From RGVT01 sp037129475 (GTDB lineage: Bacteria > Planctomycetota > Planctomycetia > Pirellulales > UBA1268): DNA of 64,000 nt. The stretch lies in NCBI GenBank assembly GCA_037129475.1, contig JBAXUY010000002.1, forward strand, positions 56,160 to 120,159, given 5' to 3'. The notes below the pieces were generated by a model. That model worked only from the letters and a program-made list of their open reading frames with translations. It did not search any database and was not told the origin of the DNA. The translations under genes were made by a program, and so were the position numbers. Shown piece after piece: positions 34,501 through 43,407 of this stretch; positions within the stretch are counted from its first letter, which is position 1; each line of letters starts with the position of its first letter.

Positions 34501-37500
34501 GCCGAGACGGAGCACGCCGGCATTCACCACCGTGTTGCCGTAGGCATTGGAGGCGGAGAGCGTGAGCGTGCCGTTGCCCGCCTTCGTGAGCGCGTTCGAG
34601 CCGCCCGAGACGGCGCCCGAGAGCGTCACGCTGCTCGACACCGTGAGCGTACGGTCGGCCGAGAACGAGGTCGTGCTCGAGAACGTGAGCGGCGCGGTGT
34701 CGCCCGAGGCGGCGCCGAGCGTGGCATTGCCGGCGAGCACGAGCGGCCGGGCGACGATGAGGGCGGTGGCGCCCGTGCCGGTGAGCGTGACGCCCTGGTT
34801 GAGCGTGACGGTTCCGGAACCGCCGAGGGACGTCGCATTGCCGATCCGTACCGTGCCTTCAGCGATCGTGGTGCCCGCCTGCCCGCCCGTCCCCGTGATC
34901 GTGAGCGTGCCCAGGCCCGCCTTCGTGAACAGGTACGTTCCGGAGACGACGTTCATCGTGGCGTTGCTCGCGAACGTCACCGTGCTCGCGGCGGTGAGCG
35001 TCGAGGTGCCCGTGAAGGAGAGCGCGCCGTTGTTGGTCGCGTCGCCGACCGTGACGGTGCCGCCGAGCGACACGGGGTTGGCGACCGAGCGGGCCGTGGC
35101 CCCGTCGCTCGAAAGCGTGCCGCCCGCGAGCGTCACCGCGCCGGTGCTGCCGAGGGCGAAGTCGCCGCCGAGCAGGATCCGGCCGGCTGAGAGCGTCGTG
35201 CCGCCGTAGGAGTTCGACCCGGAGAGCGTGAGCGTGCCGGCGCCGGCCTTCGTGAGCGTGCGGCTCGTGCCGTCGTTGCCGATGTTGCCCGAGAACACCA
35301 CGTCGCTCGGCAGCGTGATCGTGGCGTTGGCCGTCATCGTCGCCGGGCCGGTGAACGAGAGCGTGGCGTTGTCGGTCGTGTCGCCGAGGGTCACGCTGCC
35401 GGCGAGGCCGACCGAGTTGCCGAACGACCGCGGGTCGGAGCCGACGCCGGAGAGCGTGCCGCTCGTGAGCGTGAGCGTGCCCGAGCCGAAGGCGGTGTTC
35501 GAGCCCGCGCGAACCTCGCCGGCCGCGAGCGTGAAGCCGCCCGTGAAGGTGTTGCCGCCGTTGATCGTGAGCGAGCCGGCCCCCGACTTCGAGAGGCCGA
35601 GCCCGCCCGAGAGCGTGCCCGACAGGACGGCGTCGCTCGCCGCGACGAGCGACTGCACGCCCGAGCCGGTGCCGTTGCCGGAGAGCGTGAGCGTGCCCGA
35701 GTTGACGGCGTCGCCGAGCGTCGTGGTGGCCGAGATCACGAAGTCGTTGGCGAGCGTGCGGGCGGTCGTGCCGTCGCTCGTGAGGCCGCCGCCGGCGAAC
35801 GTCACCGTGCCCGACCCGAGCGGGCTGTCGGCCCCGAGCTGGAGCAGGCCGCCCTGCACGTTCACGGCGCCGCTGCCGCTGCTCGTGCCGCTGGCGAGCA
35901 GCGTGCCCGAGGCGAGCGTCGTGGGGCCGCCGTAGGTGTTGGTGCCCGAGAGCACGAGCAGGCCCGCGCCCGTCTTCGTGAAGCCGTTCGCGTCACCAGT
36001 GCCGCTGCCGATGGGGCCGGAGAGCCTCACGGTGCCGTCGTTGGAAATCGTGGTGGTCGTGACGAGCGTCGTCGGCCCGGCGAACGTGAGGCTGCCGGTC
36101 GAGGTGCCGCCGAGCGTGACGGGGCCCTCCACGCGAAACTCGCCGCCGTAGGTGCGGGCCCCCGCGTCGGTGCTCTGGATCACGACGGTGCCGGTGGAGC
36201 CCGAGAGCGCCGTGCCCTTCGCGGTGAGCGAGCCGGCCACGCCGCCGAGCACGTTCGACCCGGGGCCGATCGCGAGCACGCCCTGCTGGATCTCGGTGCC
36301 GCCGACGTAGGTGTTGGCGGTGTTGGTCATCGTGAGCACCTGGCTCGCATCGGAGCCGCTGAAGACGAGCTTCAGGCTGCCGGCGGAACCCGAGTCGGTG
36401 AACGTGGGCGTGAGCGTGCCGCCGGCGGTGAGCGTGAGCGTGCTCGCGGAGCCACTCGAGTTGGTGACGATGCCCGTGCCGCTCACCGATTCGAACGAGT
36501 CGGAGTAGCCGGCGAGGTCGAACGTGCCGGAGAGGCCGCTCACGCCCGTGAGGATCTGGTTCGACGCCCCGAGCTTCACGGTCGCGCCGGCCGCCACGGA
36601 GGCGATCGCGTCGGTCTGGCCGGCCCTGGTGCTCGAGAGCACGAGCGTGCCGCCCTTCACCGTCCAGTCGGTTTCCACGGCATTCGTCGACGAGCCGGAG
36701 AATTCGACCGTGCCCCCGGTGACGCGGAGTTCCCCCGGAAGGTTCGCCGTGCCCGTCGTCCGGTTGATCGCGCCCGAGAGCGTGAGCCTGCTGCCCGGGG
36801 CGCTCGACAGTTCCACGATTCCGCCCGCCGTCTGGTAGACGGTGCCGGTGACCGTCTGATCGACGGGCGTGGAGAGTTGCAGCGTGCCGACGTTGCCCGA
36901 GTAACTCGACGCCGTGAACTGGCCCGTCGGGGCGGGGGCCGTGGCCGAGAGCGACAGGACGAGCGTGCCATAGTCGACTTTCGTCGCACCCGAGTATGCG
37001 GCCGTGGCCGAGAGCGTTCCGGCACCGGTCTTGGAGAGACCACCTGAGCCGGTGATCGGCGTGGCGAAGTTCACCGTCTGGCCGTTGGTGTGGATGCTCG
37101 CCTGCTTGCCGCTGGCCACCGCGGCGAACTTGCCCGAGAGGTCGGTGTTCGTGCCGCTGTAGAAGAGCGTGCCGCCTTGGAAGTCGATTTCGTTGCCCGT
37201 GGCACCGGTCACGTTCGCGAGCTGGTTGTCGTTCGAGAAGTCGAGATAGCCGGAGATGAGCGTGACGTCGCCCGTGAACGTGTTGGCCGAGCCGAGCCGG
37301 ACGCGGCCGCCGCCGCCGTCGCCGCGGATCACGACCTGCGTGGGGTTCGTTCCGTCGGCGATCGCCGGGGCGAACGTGAGCACGCCCTGGCCGCCGCCGA
37401 GCCGGTAGGTCTGCGTGCCGCCCGCGTCGGTGTAGGGCGTGAACGATCCGTTGTAGGTGAGCGTGGAGGCCGAGCCAAGCGACAGGTTCGCGATGTTCGT

Positions 37501-38043
37501 GAGCCCGGCGTAGTCGCGTTTGTTGAAGTCGATCGTTTCGTTCGTGCTGCTCGCCGTGATCGCGAGGGCGCCGTTGGGGTTGTCGTTGATCCGGTTGCTG
37601 GCGAGCCATGAGGTGACGCTGCCGTAGGGGCCCGACGCGGAGAGGGCACCTCCGGAGAGGGTCACGTTGCCCTCCGCGGGGAACGCGGTGCCGGACGAGA
37701 ACGTGACCAGACCGTTGCCGATCACGGTGCCGCCGGAGTACGTGTTCGTGCCGGAGAGCGTGAGCGACGAGCCCCCCAGCTTCTGGAGCGTCGCGGAGCC
37801 CGACACCGGTCCTGAAATCGTGATCGAGTTGCCGGCGTTGATCGTGCGGGTGCCGGTGCCGGCGAGCGCGAACGGGCCGGTGAACGTGAGCCCGCCCGAC
37901 ACGCCGCTGCCTGTCGATCCGGCGGTGATGCTGCCGGACAGCGTCACGCCGTTGGCGATCGTGCGGTTCGAGCCGGTGGAGTAGATGTAGCCGCTCGAGA
38001 GCACGAGCGCGTCGGATCCGAGCGCGGCGTCGTTGCCGAGCAC
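31453..38043 (-). CDS. Giant PEP-CTERM beta-strand-repeat surface protein, C-terminal part
   Basis: About 2196 residues open in this frame, downstream of a frameshift at the G8 run (38051-38058). It contains about 14 autotransporter-associated beta-strand repeats of the form LTKAGAGTLTLSGSN.Y.G.T, alternating with 'SLTLGD..D.G.L.F.GT' spacers, which should form a long right-handed beta-helix. There is no outer-membrane barrel; instead the end carries a PEP-CTERM sorting signal (VPEPATIVLVGIGAACAAW then ARRRR), suggesting exosortase processing. Eighteen extra residues follow because a family A element is read through. The listed 5' end is where an open GTG occurs, not a likely real start. Confidence 0.8.
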   Translation of the reverse strand: MLGNDAALGSDALVLSSGYIYSTGSNRTIANGVTLSGSITAGSTGSGVSGGLTFTGPFALAGTGTRTINAGNSITISGPVSGSATLQKLGGSSLTLSGTNTYSGGTVIGNGLVTFSSGTAFPAEGNVTLSGGALSASGPYGSVTSWLASNRINDNPNGALAITASSTNETIDFNKRDYAGLTNIANLSLGSASTLTYNGSFTPYTDAGGTQTYRLGGGQGVLTFAPAIADGTNPTQVVIRGDGGGGRVRLGSANTFTGDVTLISGYLDFSNDNQLANVTGATGNEIDFQGGTLFYSGTNTDLSGKFAAVASGKQASIHTNGQTVNFATPITGSGGLSKTGAGTLSATAAYSGATKVDYGTLVLSLSATAPAPTGQFTASSYSGNVGTLQLSTPVDQTVTGTVYQTAGGIVELSSAPGSRLTLSGAINRTTGTANLPGELRVTGGTVEFSGSSTNAVETDWTVKGGTLVLSSTRAGQTDAIASVAAGATVKLGASNQILTGVSGLSGTFDLAGYSDSFESVSGTGIVTNSSGSASTLTLTAGGTLTPTFTDSGSAGSLKLVFSGSDASQVLTMTNTANTYVGGTEIQQGVLAIGPGSNVLGGVAGSLTAKGTALSGSTGTVVIQSTDAGARTYGGEFRVEGPVTLGGTSTGSLTFAGPTTLVTTTTISNDGTVRLSGPIGSGTGDANGFTKTGAGLLVLSGTNTYGGPTTLASGTLLASGTSSGSGAVNVQGGLLQLGADSPLGSGTVTFAGGGLTSDGTTARTLANDFVISATTTLGDAVNSGTLTLSGNGTGSGVQSLVAASDAVLSGTLSGGLGLSKSGAGSLTINGGNTFTGGFTLAAGEVRAGSNTAFGSGTLTLTSGTLSGVGSDPRSFGNSVGLAGSVTLGDTTDNATLSFTGPATMTANATITLPSDVVFSGNIGNDGTSRTLTKAGAGTLTLSGSNSYGGTTLSAGRILLGGDFALGSTGAVTLAGGTLSSDGATARSVANPVSLGGTVTVGDATNNGALSFTGTSTLTAASTVTFASNATMNVVSGTYLFTKAGLGTLTITGTGGQAGTTIAEGTVRIGNATSLGGSGTVTLNQGVTLTGTGATALIVARPLVLAGNATLGAASGDTAPLTFSSTTSFSADRTLTVSSSVTLSGAVSGGSNALTKAGNGTLTLSASNAYGNTVVNAGVLRLGNDNALGTTGTATFAGGVTVTGTGTTARTISRPVVFDGNVTLGAATDTAALTFAGTSTLTGSRTLTVLSGVTLANVTGTSAGFDLTKSGSATLTLIGSGNYGNTILSTGILRLGSDTALGSGTLSLAAGTTLSGTGTVARSIANAITIQSGSVTLGNTTDSGTLALTGTTTLLASSTVGIASSVTMGPIAGQGFNLTKAGTAALTLTGTGDYGNTTLTAGRIRVASDAAFGSSGTVALTTGALSSDGAAARTIANQVTLTGSVTLGDAADTGDLTLNQLRLVASSTIGALSNVTIGSLTQTSGSTFALTKSGTGSLTLTGSNAYGNTTVNAGRLQLGDDYALGATGTLTLTTGGILSGTGSAARTIGNAVSLTGLATFGDATDIAPLAFTGTTTLTTTSTVSFVSDVTMAKLAGTSQAFTKSGTGTLTLTGSNTHGNTILAAGRVRAGNDGALSTGTVSLAGGTLSGTGSATRTIANAMTLNGSSTLGDTVDNGPLAFTGTSTLLSSSTLALLSEVQMGQITQAAGSTYSLTKAGAGTLTLTAASSYSGGTTLTEGRLRLGADNALGTAGTVTLAGGRLSSTGTAPRDLANLVALNGSTTLGDTTDSGLLSFSNGVQLLAASTVTLDSDVSMNAVSGYTLTKAGAATLTLTTPNSQAGTTLSAGRIRIGADAALGLAAALNGGTLSSTGTDARTISTPWSLGGSVAIGNETENGAFTFTGSGTLTANSAINAVTNVTIASLGETGSGRTLAKNGAGLVRFTGASTFTGPLDINAGTVFVQSGASLASAVDINAGAILAGSGTVGTITVGSGGTITPGNSPGTITSAGAVFAAGGNYNWQLFDVSGTAGNVNGWDLIQVGTGGTLDLSGLSNSSTFNLNLWTLSSTGPDVNGAPQNFVANTQYVFPIVRFDSLSSLVLPGGFGSATAGMNLTSLFTINLSGTNGTGGWSGTALPSKDVYVRVGASGTSLDIIVVPEPATIVLVGIGAACAAWAARRRRAQRRASRPVGGQSWSSVPT
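31457..31510. repeat. Family A element, copy 5, with one stop lost
   Basis: The left GTAG gives hemW its stop. The right end reads GTCGCTGC instead of the consensus GTCGCTAC. On the minus strand this changes an in-frame TAG of the giant gene to CAG, so that gene reads through the element and stops at TGA (31453-31455). Confidence 0.88.
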
Positions 38044-41000
38044 GAGCGAGCCCCCCCCTGCACGTTCGTCGTGCCGTTCTTACCAGCTCCGGCCGACGCA
38101 CTGACGATGAGGGTGCCGGCTGACACGTTCGTGGTGCCGCTGTAGGTGTTGGCTCCGTTGAGCGTGAGCGTCGAGTTGCCGGCCTTCGTGAAGCCGTAGC
38201 TGCCGGTGAGCGGGCCCGTGAGCGTCACGTCGGCGCCGAGGGTGAGCGTGCGGTCGCCGGTGAGCACGCCCGTGCTGGAGAGCGTGAGGGCGGCGTTGTT
38301 CGTGCCGCTGCCGAACGTCGTGTTGCCGTCGAAGCTCACGCGCGAGTTGCCGAGCGCCTGGGCCACGGTGCCCGACGTGGCCAGCGTGCCGCCCCCGAGC
38401 GAGAGGGTGCCCGTGCCGAGAGCCGTGCCCGAGCCCACGAGCGTGGTGCCGGCGTTCAGCGACACCGGGCCGGAGTAGCCCGTGTTGGTGCCGGTGACGA
38501 GGAGCGTGCCGGCCCCGGCGTGCACGAACGTGCCGCTCCCGGCGAGCGTGGTGGCGAGCGTGGTCGTACCCGAGGCGGCCGTGGCGGTGCCCGAGGTGAA
38601 CCGGAGCGTGCCGGTGTTCACGAGGTCGCCGGGGCCGGAGAGCGCGAGCGTGGTGACGGTGGTGTTGCCGGAGCCGGAGAACGTGCCGCCGGCGACCGTG
38701 AGGCTCGTGGCGGTGTTGGTGACCATGTTGGCGAACACGCCGCCGGCGTTGATCGTCACGTCGCCCGCGACGCCGTTGGTCGCGGAGTTGAGGAGCGTGC
38801 CCGAGCCGCTCACCGCGATCGCCCCGTTGAGCTTCGTGCCCGAGCCACTCACGGCGAGCGTGCCTTCGCTGACGGTGCCGCCGCCACCGAACGAACTCGT
38901 GCCGTTCAGGGTGAGCGTGCCGGTGCCTGTCTTCGTGAACGCGTTGCTGCCGGTGAGGCCGCGGGTGAAGAGCACGTCGCTGGCGAACGAGAGGGTGCCG
39001 CTGCCGACGAGCGAGCTCGTGCCGGTGAACGTGAGCGAGCCGGTGTTGACGGCGTCGCCGAGCGTCGAGTTGCCCGTGAACTGCACGGAGTTGTTGGCAA
39101 TGCTGCGTGCCGTCGCCCCGTTGGAAGAGAGCTGGATCCCGCCGATCGAGAGGGCTCCGGTGCCGAAGGCCGTGCCCGTGGCGAGTTGCACGAGACCTGA
39201 ACCGCCGAGCGTGGCGGTGCCCGAGTAGCCGGTGTTGGCCGTGTTCATCACGAGCGTGGCGCTGCCGCTGCGGTCGAAGCTGCTCGTGCCGCTGATCGGC
39301 GCGGTGAATGCGACCGTGCCACTGGTCGCCGTGACGTTGATCCCGTTCGTGGCCGTGATCGTGCCGGTGTTGAGCAGCGAGCCGCCGGCGCCCTGAACCT
39401 GGAGCCGGCCGACCGTCGTGCTCACGGTGGTCGCGAACGCGCCGCCGTCGAGCGTGACCGTGCCTGAGAGGGCATTCGCCCCAGCCGACGAATTCGTCAG
39501 TGTGCCGGACGTGTTGACCAAGACGTTGCCAGTGAGCGTGGAAGAGGCGGCCAAGGTGAGCCCGCCACCAGTGATCGTCGTGCCACCAAAGCCGTTGGAG
39601 CCGCTCAGGGTGAGCGTGCCGGCCCCGGCCTTCGTGAAGGCGCCGGTGCCCGAGAGCCGGGTGAACGCGACGTCGCTCGCGAGCGTGAGCGTGCGGTCGC
39701 CGACGAGCGTGCCGGTGCCGGAGGCGAACGTGAGCGTGCCGGTGTTCACGGCGTCGCCGAGCATCGTGTCGGCGACGACCCGGATCTGCGTGTTGGCGAA
39801 CGTGCGGGCCGTCGTGGAGTTCGACGAGAGCTGGGCGCCCTCGAGCGTGAGGAGGCCCGTGCCGAGCGAGGAGTTGTTGCCGGCCTGCACGAGTCCTGCG
39901 CTCCCGGTCGACACGGTGGCCGTGTATGCGGCGAGGCTGCCGCTCATCACGAGCGTGCCGGTGCCGGTGCGGGTGAAGGAGCCGCTCGATCCGGACAGCG
40001 GCGCCGAGAACGTGGTCGTGCCGCTCGCCGCCGTGACGTTGATCGCCGTGGCGGTGAGCGTGCCCGTGTTCGTCACCGCGCCGCCGCCGCCGCCGAGGGT
40101 GAGCGTGCCGAGCGAGGTGGCGCTCGCCCCGGTAAACGTGCCGCCATTCACCGTGACGTTGCCCGTGATGCCGTTGGCGACGCTGTTGGTGAGCGTGCCG
40201 GCCTTGAGCGTGACGGAGCCTGACACCGAGCCGCCCGCGCCGATCGTGAGGTTGCCCGCGCCGTCCTTCGTGAGCGTGCCGCCGTTGCCCAGCACGGAGT
40301 TGATCGCCGCGGCACCGGCGTTGTTGACCGCGTAGGAGCCGGCGGAGAGCGTGCCGGTGGAGACCGTGCCGCCCGTCAGCGAAAACGACGCGAGCGTCTG
40401 GGAGAAGCCGCCGAGGTCGAACGTGCCGCCCGACATCGAGAGCGTGCCGGTCGTCAGGAGCCTGTCGGCACCGCCGAGCTTGAGCGTGCCGGCGGAGATC
40501 GACGTCGAGCCGGTGTAGGTGTTGGCCGCGTTCAGGAGCAGGAGGCCGGCGCCGTTGTTCGCCAGCGACATCGATCCTGTGAGGACGCTGCCGATCGTGG
40601 CCGTGCCGGAGGCGAAGTTGGCCGTGAAGGGCCCGTTGACCGTGAGCGTGCCGCTCGTGATCGCGCTCGTGCCGCTCGTCACCGACCCCGAGGCGAGCGT
40701 CTGGGAGTTGCCCGCCCCGAGGTCGAACGTGCCGGCGCCCGTGATCGAGAGCGTGCCGGTGCTGGCCAGTACGTTGCTGCCCCCGAGTTTCAGCGTGCCG
40801 CCGGCGAGCGTGGTCGCGCCGGTGTAGGTGCTCGTGCCGTTGAGCAGGAGCGTGCCGGCGCCGCTCTTCGTGAGCCCGGCGGCACCGGCCAGTGTGGCAT
40901 TCACCGTGGCCGTGCCCGTGGCGACGCTGGCGGAGAAGGAGCCCGTTGCGGTCAGCGTGCCGCTCGTGATCGTGCTCGTGCCGCTCGTGATGTTCAGGGC

Positions 41001-42578
41001 GGCAAGCTGCTGCGACTTGGCGTTTAGATCGAGTGTCGCGGCGCCCAGCGACAGCGTGCCGGTCGTGATGAGCCTGTTGTTGTCGCCCAGTTGCAGGGTG
41101 CCGGCACTCACCGTCGTGAGGCCGGTATAGGTGTTGGAGCCATTGAGCAGGAGCGTGCCGGCGCCGGTCTTCGTGAGCGTCTTGCCTGAACCCGCGAGGA
41201 CGGTACCCACGGTGACGGTGCCCGAGGCGTTGCTGAAACTGAAGCCGGTGCTTCCGGTCGTCAGCGTTCCGCCCGTCACCGTGCCCGCCCCGGTGGCGCT
41301 GAAATTGCCGATCGTCTCGGAGAAGCCGCCGAGATCGAACGTGCCGCTGGCCAGCGTGACGTTCGCCGTGTCGGCGATCCGGTTGCTCGCGCCCAGCTTG
41401 AGCGACCCCGCATTGATCGTGTAGTCGCCCGTGGACGTGTTGCTGCCGGACAGCACGAGCGTGCCGGCGCCGCTCTTGGCGAACGTGCCCGACCCCGCGA
41501 GGACCGTCGCGAGCGTGTTCGTGCCGGAGTCGATCTGGAACGAAAATCCGTTCGAGGCCGAGATCGTGCCGGAGCCGATGCCGACGTTCGTGGCGTTGAA
41601 CTGGGCGAACGACTGGGTGCCGGTCATCACGAGCGAGCCGCTCGTCATCGTGAGCGTGCCGCTGCCGGAGCCGAGGGCGTTGGCGACGCCGAGCGTGAGC
41701 GTGCCGCCGCCGCTCACGGTGGTCGTGTCCGTGTAGGTGTTGGTCGCGCTCAGCGTGAGGTTGCCGGAGCCCGTCTTCGTGAGGCCGCCCGAGCCGGCGA
41801 GGACGGTGCCGACCGTGGCCGTGCCGGCGTCGTTCGTGAATGAGTAGTTGCTGGCGGTGAGCGAGCCCCCGACGAGGCCGACGCCGGCGGACGCGGAGAA
41901 CGTGCCTGACGAGACGTTGAAACCCGTGAGATCGAGCACGCCGCCCGACATCGTGACGGCGCCGGTCGAGGGAAGCGCGACGTCCGAGGCCGCCTTCAGC
42001 GTGCCCGACGTGATCGTCGTGCCGCCCGAGTAGGAGTTGTTGCCGGAGAGCGCGAGCGTGCCCGGCCCGCTCAGCGTGAGCCCTCCCGCTCCGGCGATCA
42101 CGCCCGACAGCGTGAGGGCGTTCGCGGAACTGTTGGTCACGAGGAGCGTGTCGTTGAGGCGCAGTTCCGCCGAAATCGTGTTGCTGCCGCTCGCGGCCGT
42201 CTGGTTCAGGATGGCCGAGCCGGACGACGTGACGTCGAACGTGAGCTTGTTCGCGGGGGCCGCCGACGAGATCGTGTACGCCGCCGTCCCGGTGGGATCG
42301 CCGAGATCGAGCCTGCCGAGCGTCACAGGCCCGTTGAGCGAGATCGTTTGCCCACCAGTGATGTCGGCCGTGACGCTCGCCCAAGCGCCGACAGCATTCG
42401 GCGCAGTGCCGGTGCTCCACAACGAACCCGTTGTCCAAAGAAATGCACCACTGCCCGTCTGCAGCCACGTCACCTGCGCACTCGCCTCCGGCAGCCCCAC
42501 GAGGGCCGCGATCGCAAGGAGCAGGCCGCGGAGGGAGGCGGAGCGGAGGAAACCCATCCGTCGAAGGTCGTATGGCAT
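37944..42578 (-). CDS. Giant beta-strand-repeat surface protein, N-terminal part (frameshifted)
   Basis: 1544 residues from the ATG at 42578. A signal peptide (MGFLRSASLRGLLLAIAALVG, ending near EASAQ) is followed by VTWLQTGSGAFLWTTGSLWS, a typical opening of such proteins, then about 13 beta-strand repeats (e.g. LTKTGAGTLLLNGSNTYTGLT). Homologous sequence ends at NVQGG; beyond the G8 run the frame gives unrelated Arg/Ser-rich residues and stops at 37944. Adding one G or removing two would join it to the C-terminal ORF as one protein of about 3740 residues. The start is uncertain (other ATGs at 42557 and 42680); no clear Shine-Dalgarno was seen. Confidence 0.75.
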   Translation of the reverse strand: MPYDLRRMGFLRSASLRGLLLAIAALVGLPEASAQVTWLQTGSGAFLWTTGSLWSTGTAPNAVGAWASVTADITGGQTISLNGPVTLGRLDLGDPTGTAAYTISSAAPANKLTFDVTSSGSAILNQTAASGSNTISAELRLNDTLLVTNSSANALTLSGVIAGAGGLTLSGPGTLALSGNNSYSGGTTITSGTLKAASDVALPSTGAVTMSGGVLDLTGFNVSSGTFSASAGVGLVGGSLTASNYSFTNDAGTATVGTVLAGSGGLTKTGSGNLTLSATNTYTDTTTVSGGGTLTLGVANALGSGSGTLTMTSGSLVMTGTQSFAQFNATNVGIGSGTISASNGFSFQIDSGTNTLATVLAGSGTFAKSGAGTLVLSGSNTSTGDYTINAGSLKLGASNRIADTANVTLASGTFDLGGFSETIGNFSATGAGTVTGGTLTTGSTGFSFSNASGTVTVGTVLAGSGKTLTKTGAGTLLLNGSNTYTGLTTVSAGTLQLGDNNRLITTGTLSLGAATLDLNAKSQQLAALNITSGTSTITSGTLTATGSFSASVATGTATVNATLAGAAGLTKSGAGTLLLNGTSTYTGATTLAGGTLKLGGSNVLASTGTLSITGAGTFDLGAGNSQTLASGSVTSGTSAITSGTLTVNGPFTANFASGTATIGSVLTGSMSLANNGAGLLLLNAANTYTGSTSISAGTLKLGGADRLLTTGTLSMSGGTFDLGGFSQTLASFSLTGGTVSTGTLSAGSYAVNNAGAAAINSVLGNGGTLTKDGAGNLTIGAGGSVSGSVTLKAGTLTNSVANGITGNVTVNGGTFTGASATSLGTLTLGGGGGAVTNTGTLTATAINVTAASGTTTFSAPLSGSSGSFTRTGTGTLVMSGSLAAYTATVSTGSAGLVQAGNNSSLGTGLLTLEGAQLSSNSTTARTFANTQIRVVADTMLGDAVNTGTLTFASGTGTLVGDRTLTLASDVAFTRLSGTGAFTKAGAGTLTLSGSNGFGGTTITGGGLTLAASSTLTGNVLVNTSGTLTNSSAGANALSGTVTLDGGAFATTVSTTVGRLQVQGAGGSLLNTGTITATNGINVTATSGTVAFTAPISGTSSFDRSGSATLVMNTANTGYSGTATLGGSGLVQLATGTAFGTGALSIGGIQLSSNGATARSIANNSVQFTGNSTLGDAVNTGSLTFTGTSSLVGSGTLSFASDVLFTRGLTGSNAFTKTGTGTLTLNGTSSFGGGGTVSEGTLAVSGSGTKLNGAIAVSGSGTLLNSATNGVAGDVTINAGGVFANMVTNTATSLTVAGGTFSGSGNTTVTTLALSGPGDLVNTGTLRFTSGTATAASGTTTLATTLAGSGTFVHAGAGTLLVTGTNTGYSGPVSLNAGTTLVGSGTALGTGTLSLGGGTLATSGTVAQALGNSRVSFDGNTTFGSGTNNAALTLSSTGVLTGDRTLTLGADVTLTGPLTGSYGFTKAGNSTLTLNGANTYSGTTNVSAGTLIVSASAGAGKNGTTNVQGGARSCSATTPRSDPTRSCSRAATSTPPARTARSPTA
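38051..38058. repeat. Homopolymeric G8 (minus strand) at the frameshift
   Basis: Eight C on the plus strand, i.e. eight G in the coding strand, exactly where the repeat protein changes frame. Restoring the frame needs G9 or G6. It is either an assembly/sequencing indel or a slippage-prone contingency tract. Confidence 0.85.
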
Positions 42579-42774
42579 GGTGGAACGCGGGAGGTGGGGT
42601 CGGGGCGGGATTGAGGGGTGGGCAAGACGAACGGGCTGGGCTGACAACTCTGCCCGGTAAAACTCTGCGGTGTCGTTCATGGCTCGAGAATCAGCGATCA
42701 CGCACCCGAAGGCGTGAACTGACGAGCGAAACGAGGGCCGACGACCGCGGGGAGAGGCTTACAACCAGAACGAC

Positions 42775-42791
42775 CGGAACAATCCGTTCCG
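42775..42791. promoter_or_regulatory. Inverted repeat upstream of the giant gene
   Basis: CGGAAC and GTTCCG arms around AATCC, about 200 bases before the likely start of the giant gene. It could be an operator, but no -35/-10 pair was convincing nearby. The surrounding stretch (42579-43090) is less GC-rich than its neighbours and has no supported gene. Confidence 0.3.
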
Positions 42792-42903
42792 ATCACACCG
42801 GCTATCGCCGATAAGAACACTGCCGCAAAAGAAGGCCAGCGATTCTGCTCAGGCAGAACACGTTGACGGGTGCGTGCAGTAGCGTTTCCTTGGGAATCTT
42901 GGG

Positions 42904-42919
42904 GGCGGATCGTTCCGCC
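42904..42919. other. Perfect short hairpin in the non-coding gap
   Basis: GGCGGA and TCCGCC around TCGT. No T-run follows. Its role is unknown; it lies in the 660-base stretch between the giant gene and the hemW fragment. Confidence 0.3.
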
Positions 42920-43241
42920 GACCCATGTAGGGTACGTGGCCATTCCGGTGTGTCAAGAATTTGGATTGCCTGAAATTGATTTTGCGCGATCCGACAATCC
43001 CGTGCGCAAACCGTTGCTGTGCAATGCTTTCCGGGGGCGCCGCCCTGCCGAATTCACCCGCGAGAGGGGGTGATGGCTATGCTCGCGCATCCGATTGCCC
43101 CGCTGTGCGCGGCCTGCGGCTGCGGGGGTTCATCGACCTCGATTCTGATGGCTTCGTGGCCGAGGTGAAGAAGATCCGCGGCAAGAAAAACCCGCTCTCC
43201 ACGGCCGCAGTCACAAGCCTGCGGGAGGAGTTCGCCGGCGC

Positions 43242-43356
43242 CGCGATCGCCCGCCGGGTGGAGCAGGGGCTTGCCACCGACGACGGCTCGCGCGTGCGGC
43301 TCACGCGGGCGGGGCTGCTCGTGTCCGACGCGCTGTGGGCCGACGTGCTCACGTAG
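43242..43356 (+). pseudogene. Duplicated 3' end of hemW
   Basis: Encodes AIARRVEQGLATDDGSRVRLTRAGLL and SDALWADVLT, matching the last 37 residues of HemW with four substitutions near its start. No radical SAM part precedes it. The frame continues upstream as a different sequence (LRGFIDLDSDGFVAEVKKIR, then KKNPLSTAAVTSLREEF from about 43120) that I do not recognise and that may be the end of another decayed gene. The TAG stop is again the left end of a family A element. It is convergent with pntB. Confidence 0.7.
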
Positions 43357-43407
43357 GGACGGAGCTCCAGCTCTGTCCATCCGACAGGCCTGGAGGCCCG
43401 TCGCTAC
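43242..43407. repeat. Direct repeat, right copy
   Basis: Partner of 31346-31510, identical over 90 bases and then continuing through the element with a one-base insertion (CCAT versus CCT). The divergence of the first 45 bases is greater than that of the rest. Confidence 0.9.

Noticed and set aside
32000..42468. Many long open frames on the plus strand and in other frames of the giant surface-protein gene
   Set aside because: They are antisense or shifted shadows of the Gly/Thr/Ser repeat code in high GC; residue patterns (long Val/Pro/Ala runs) just mirror the beta-strand repeats, and none has a family motif or Shine-Dalgarno.
31453..42578. Autotransporter (type V) with an outer membrane barrel
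   Set aside because: The beta-strand repeats are typical of autotransporter passengers, but no C-terminal barrel is present; the end is a PEP-CTERM signal.
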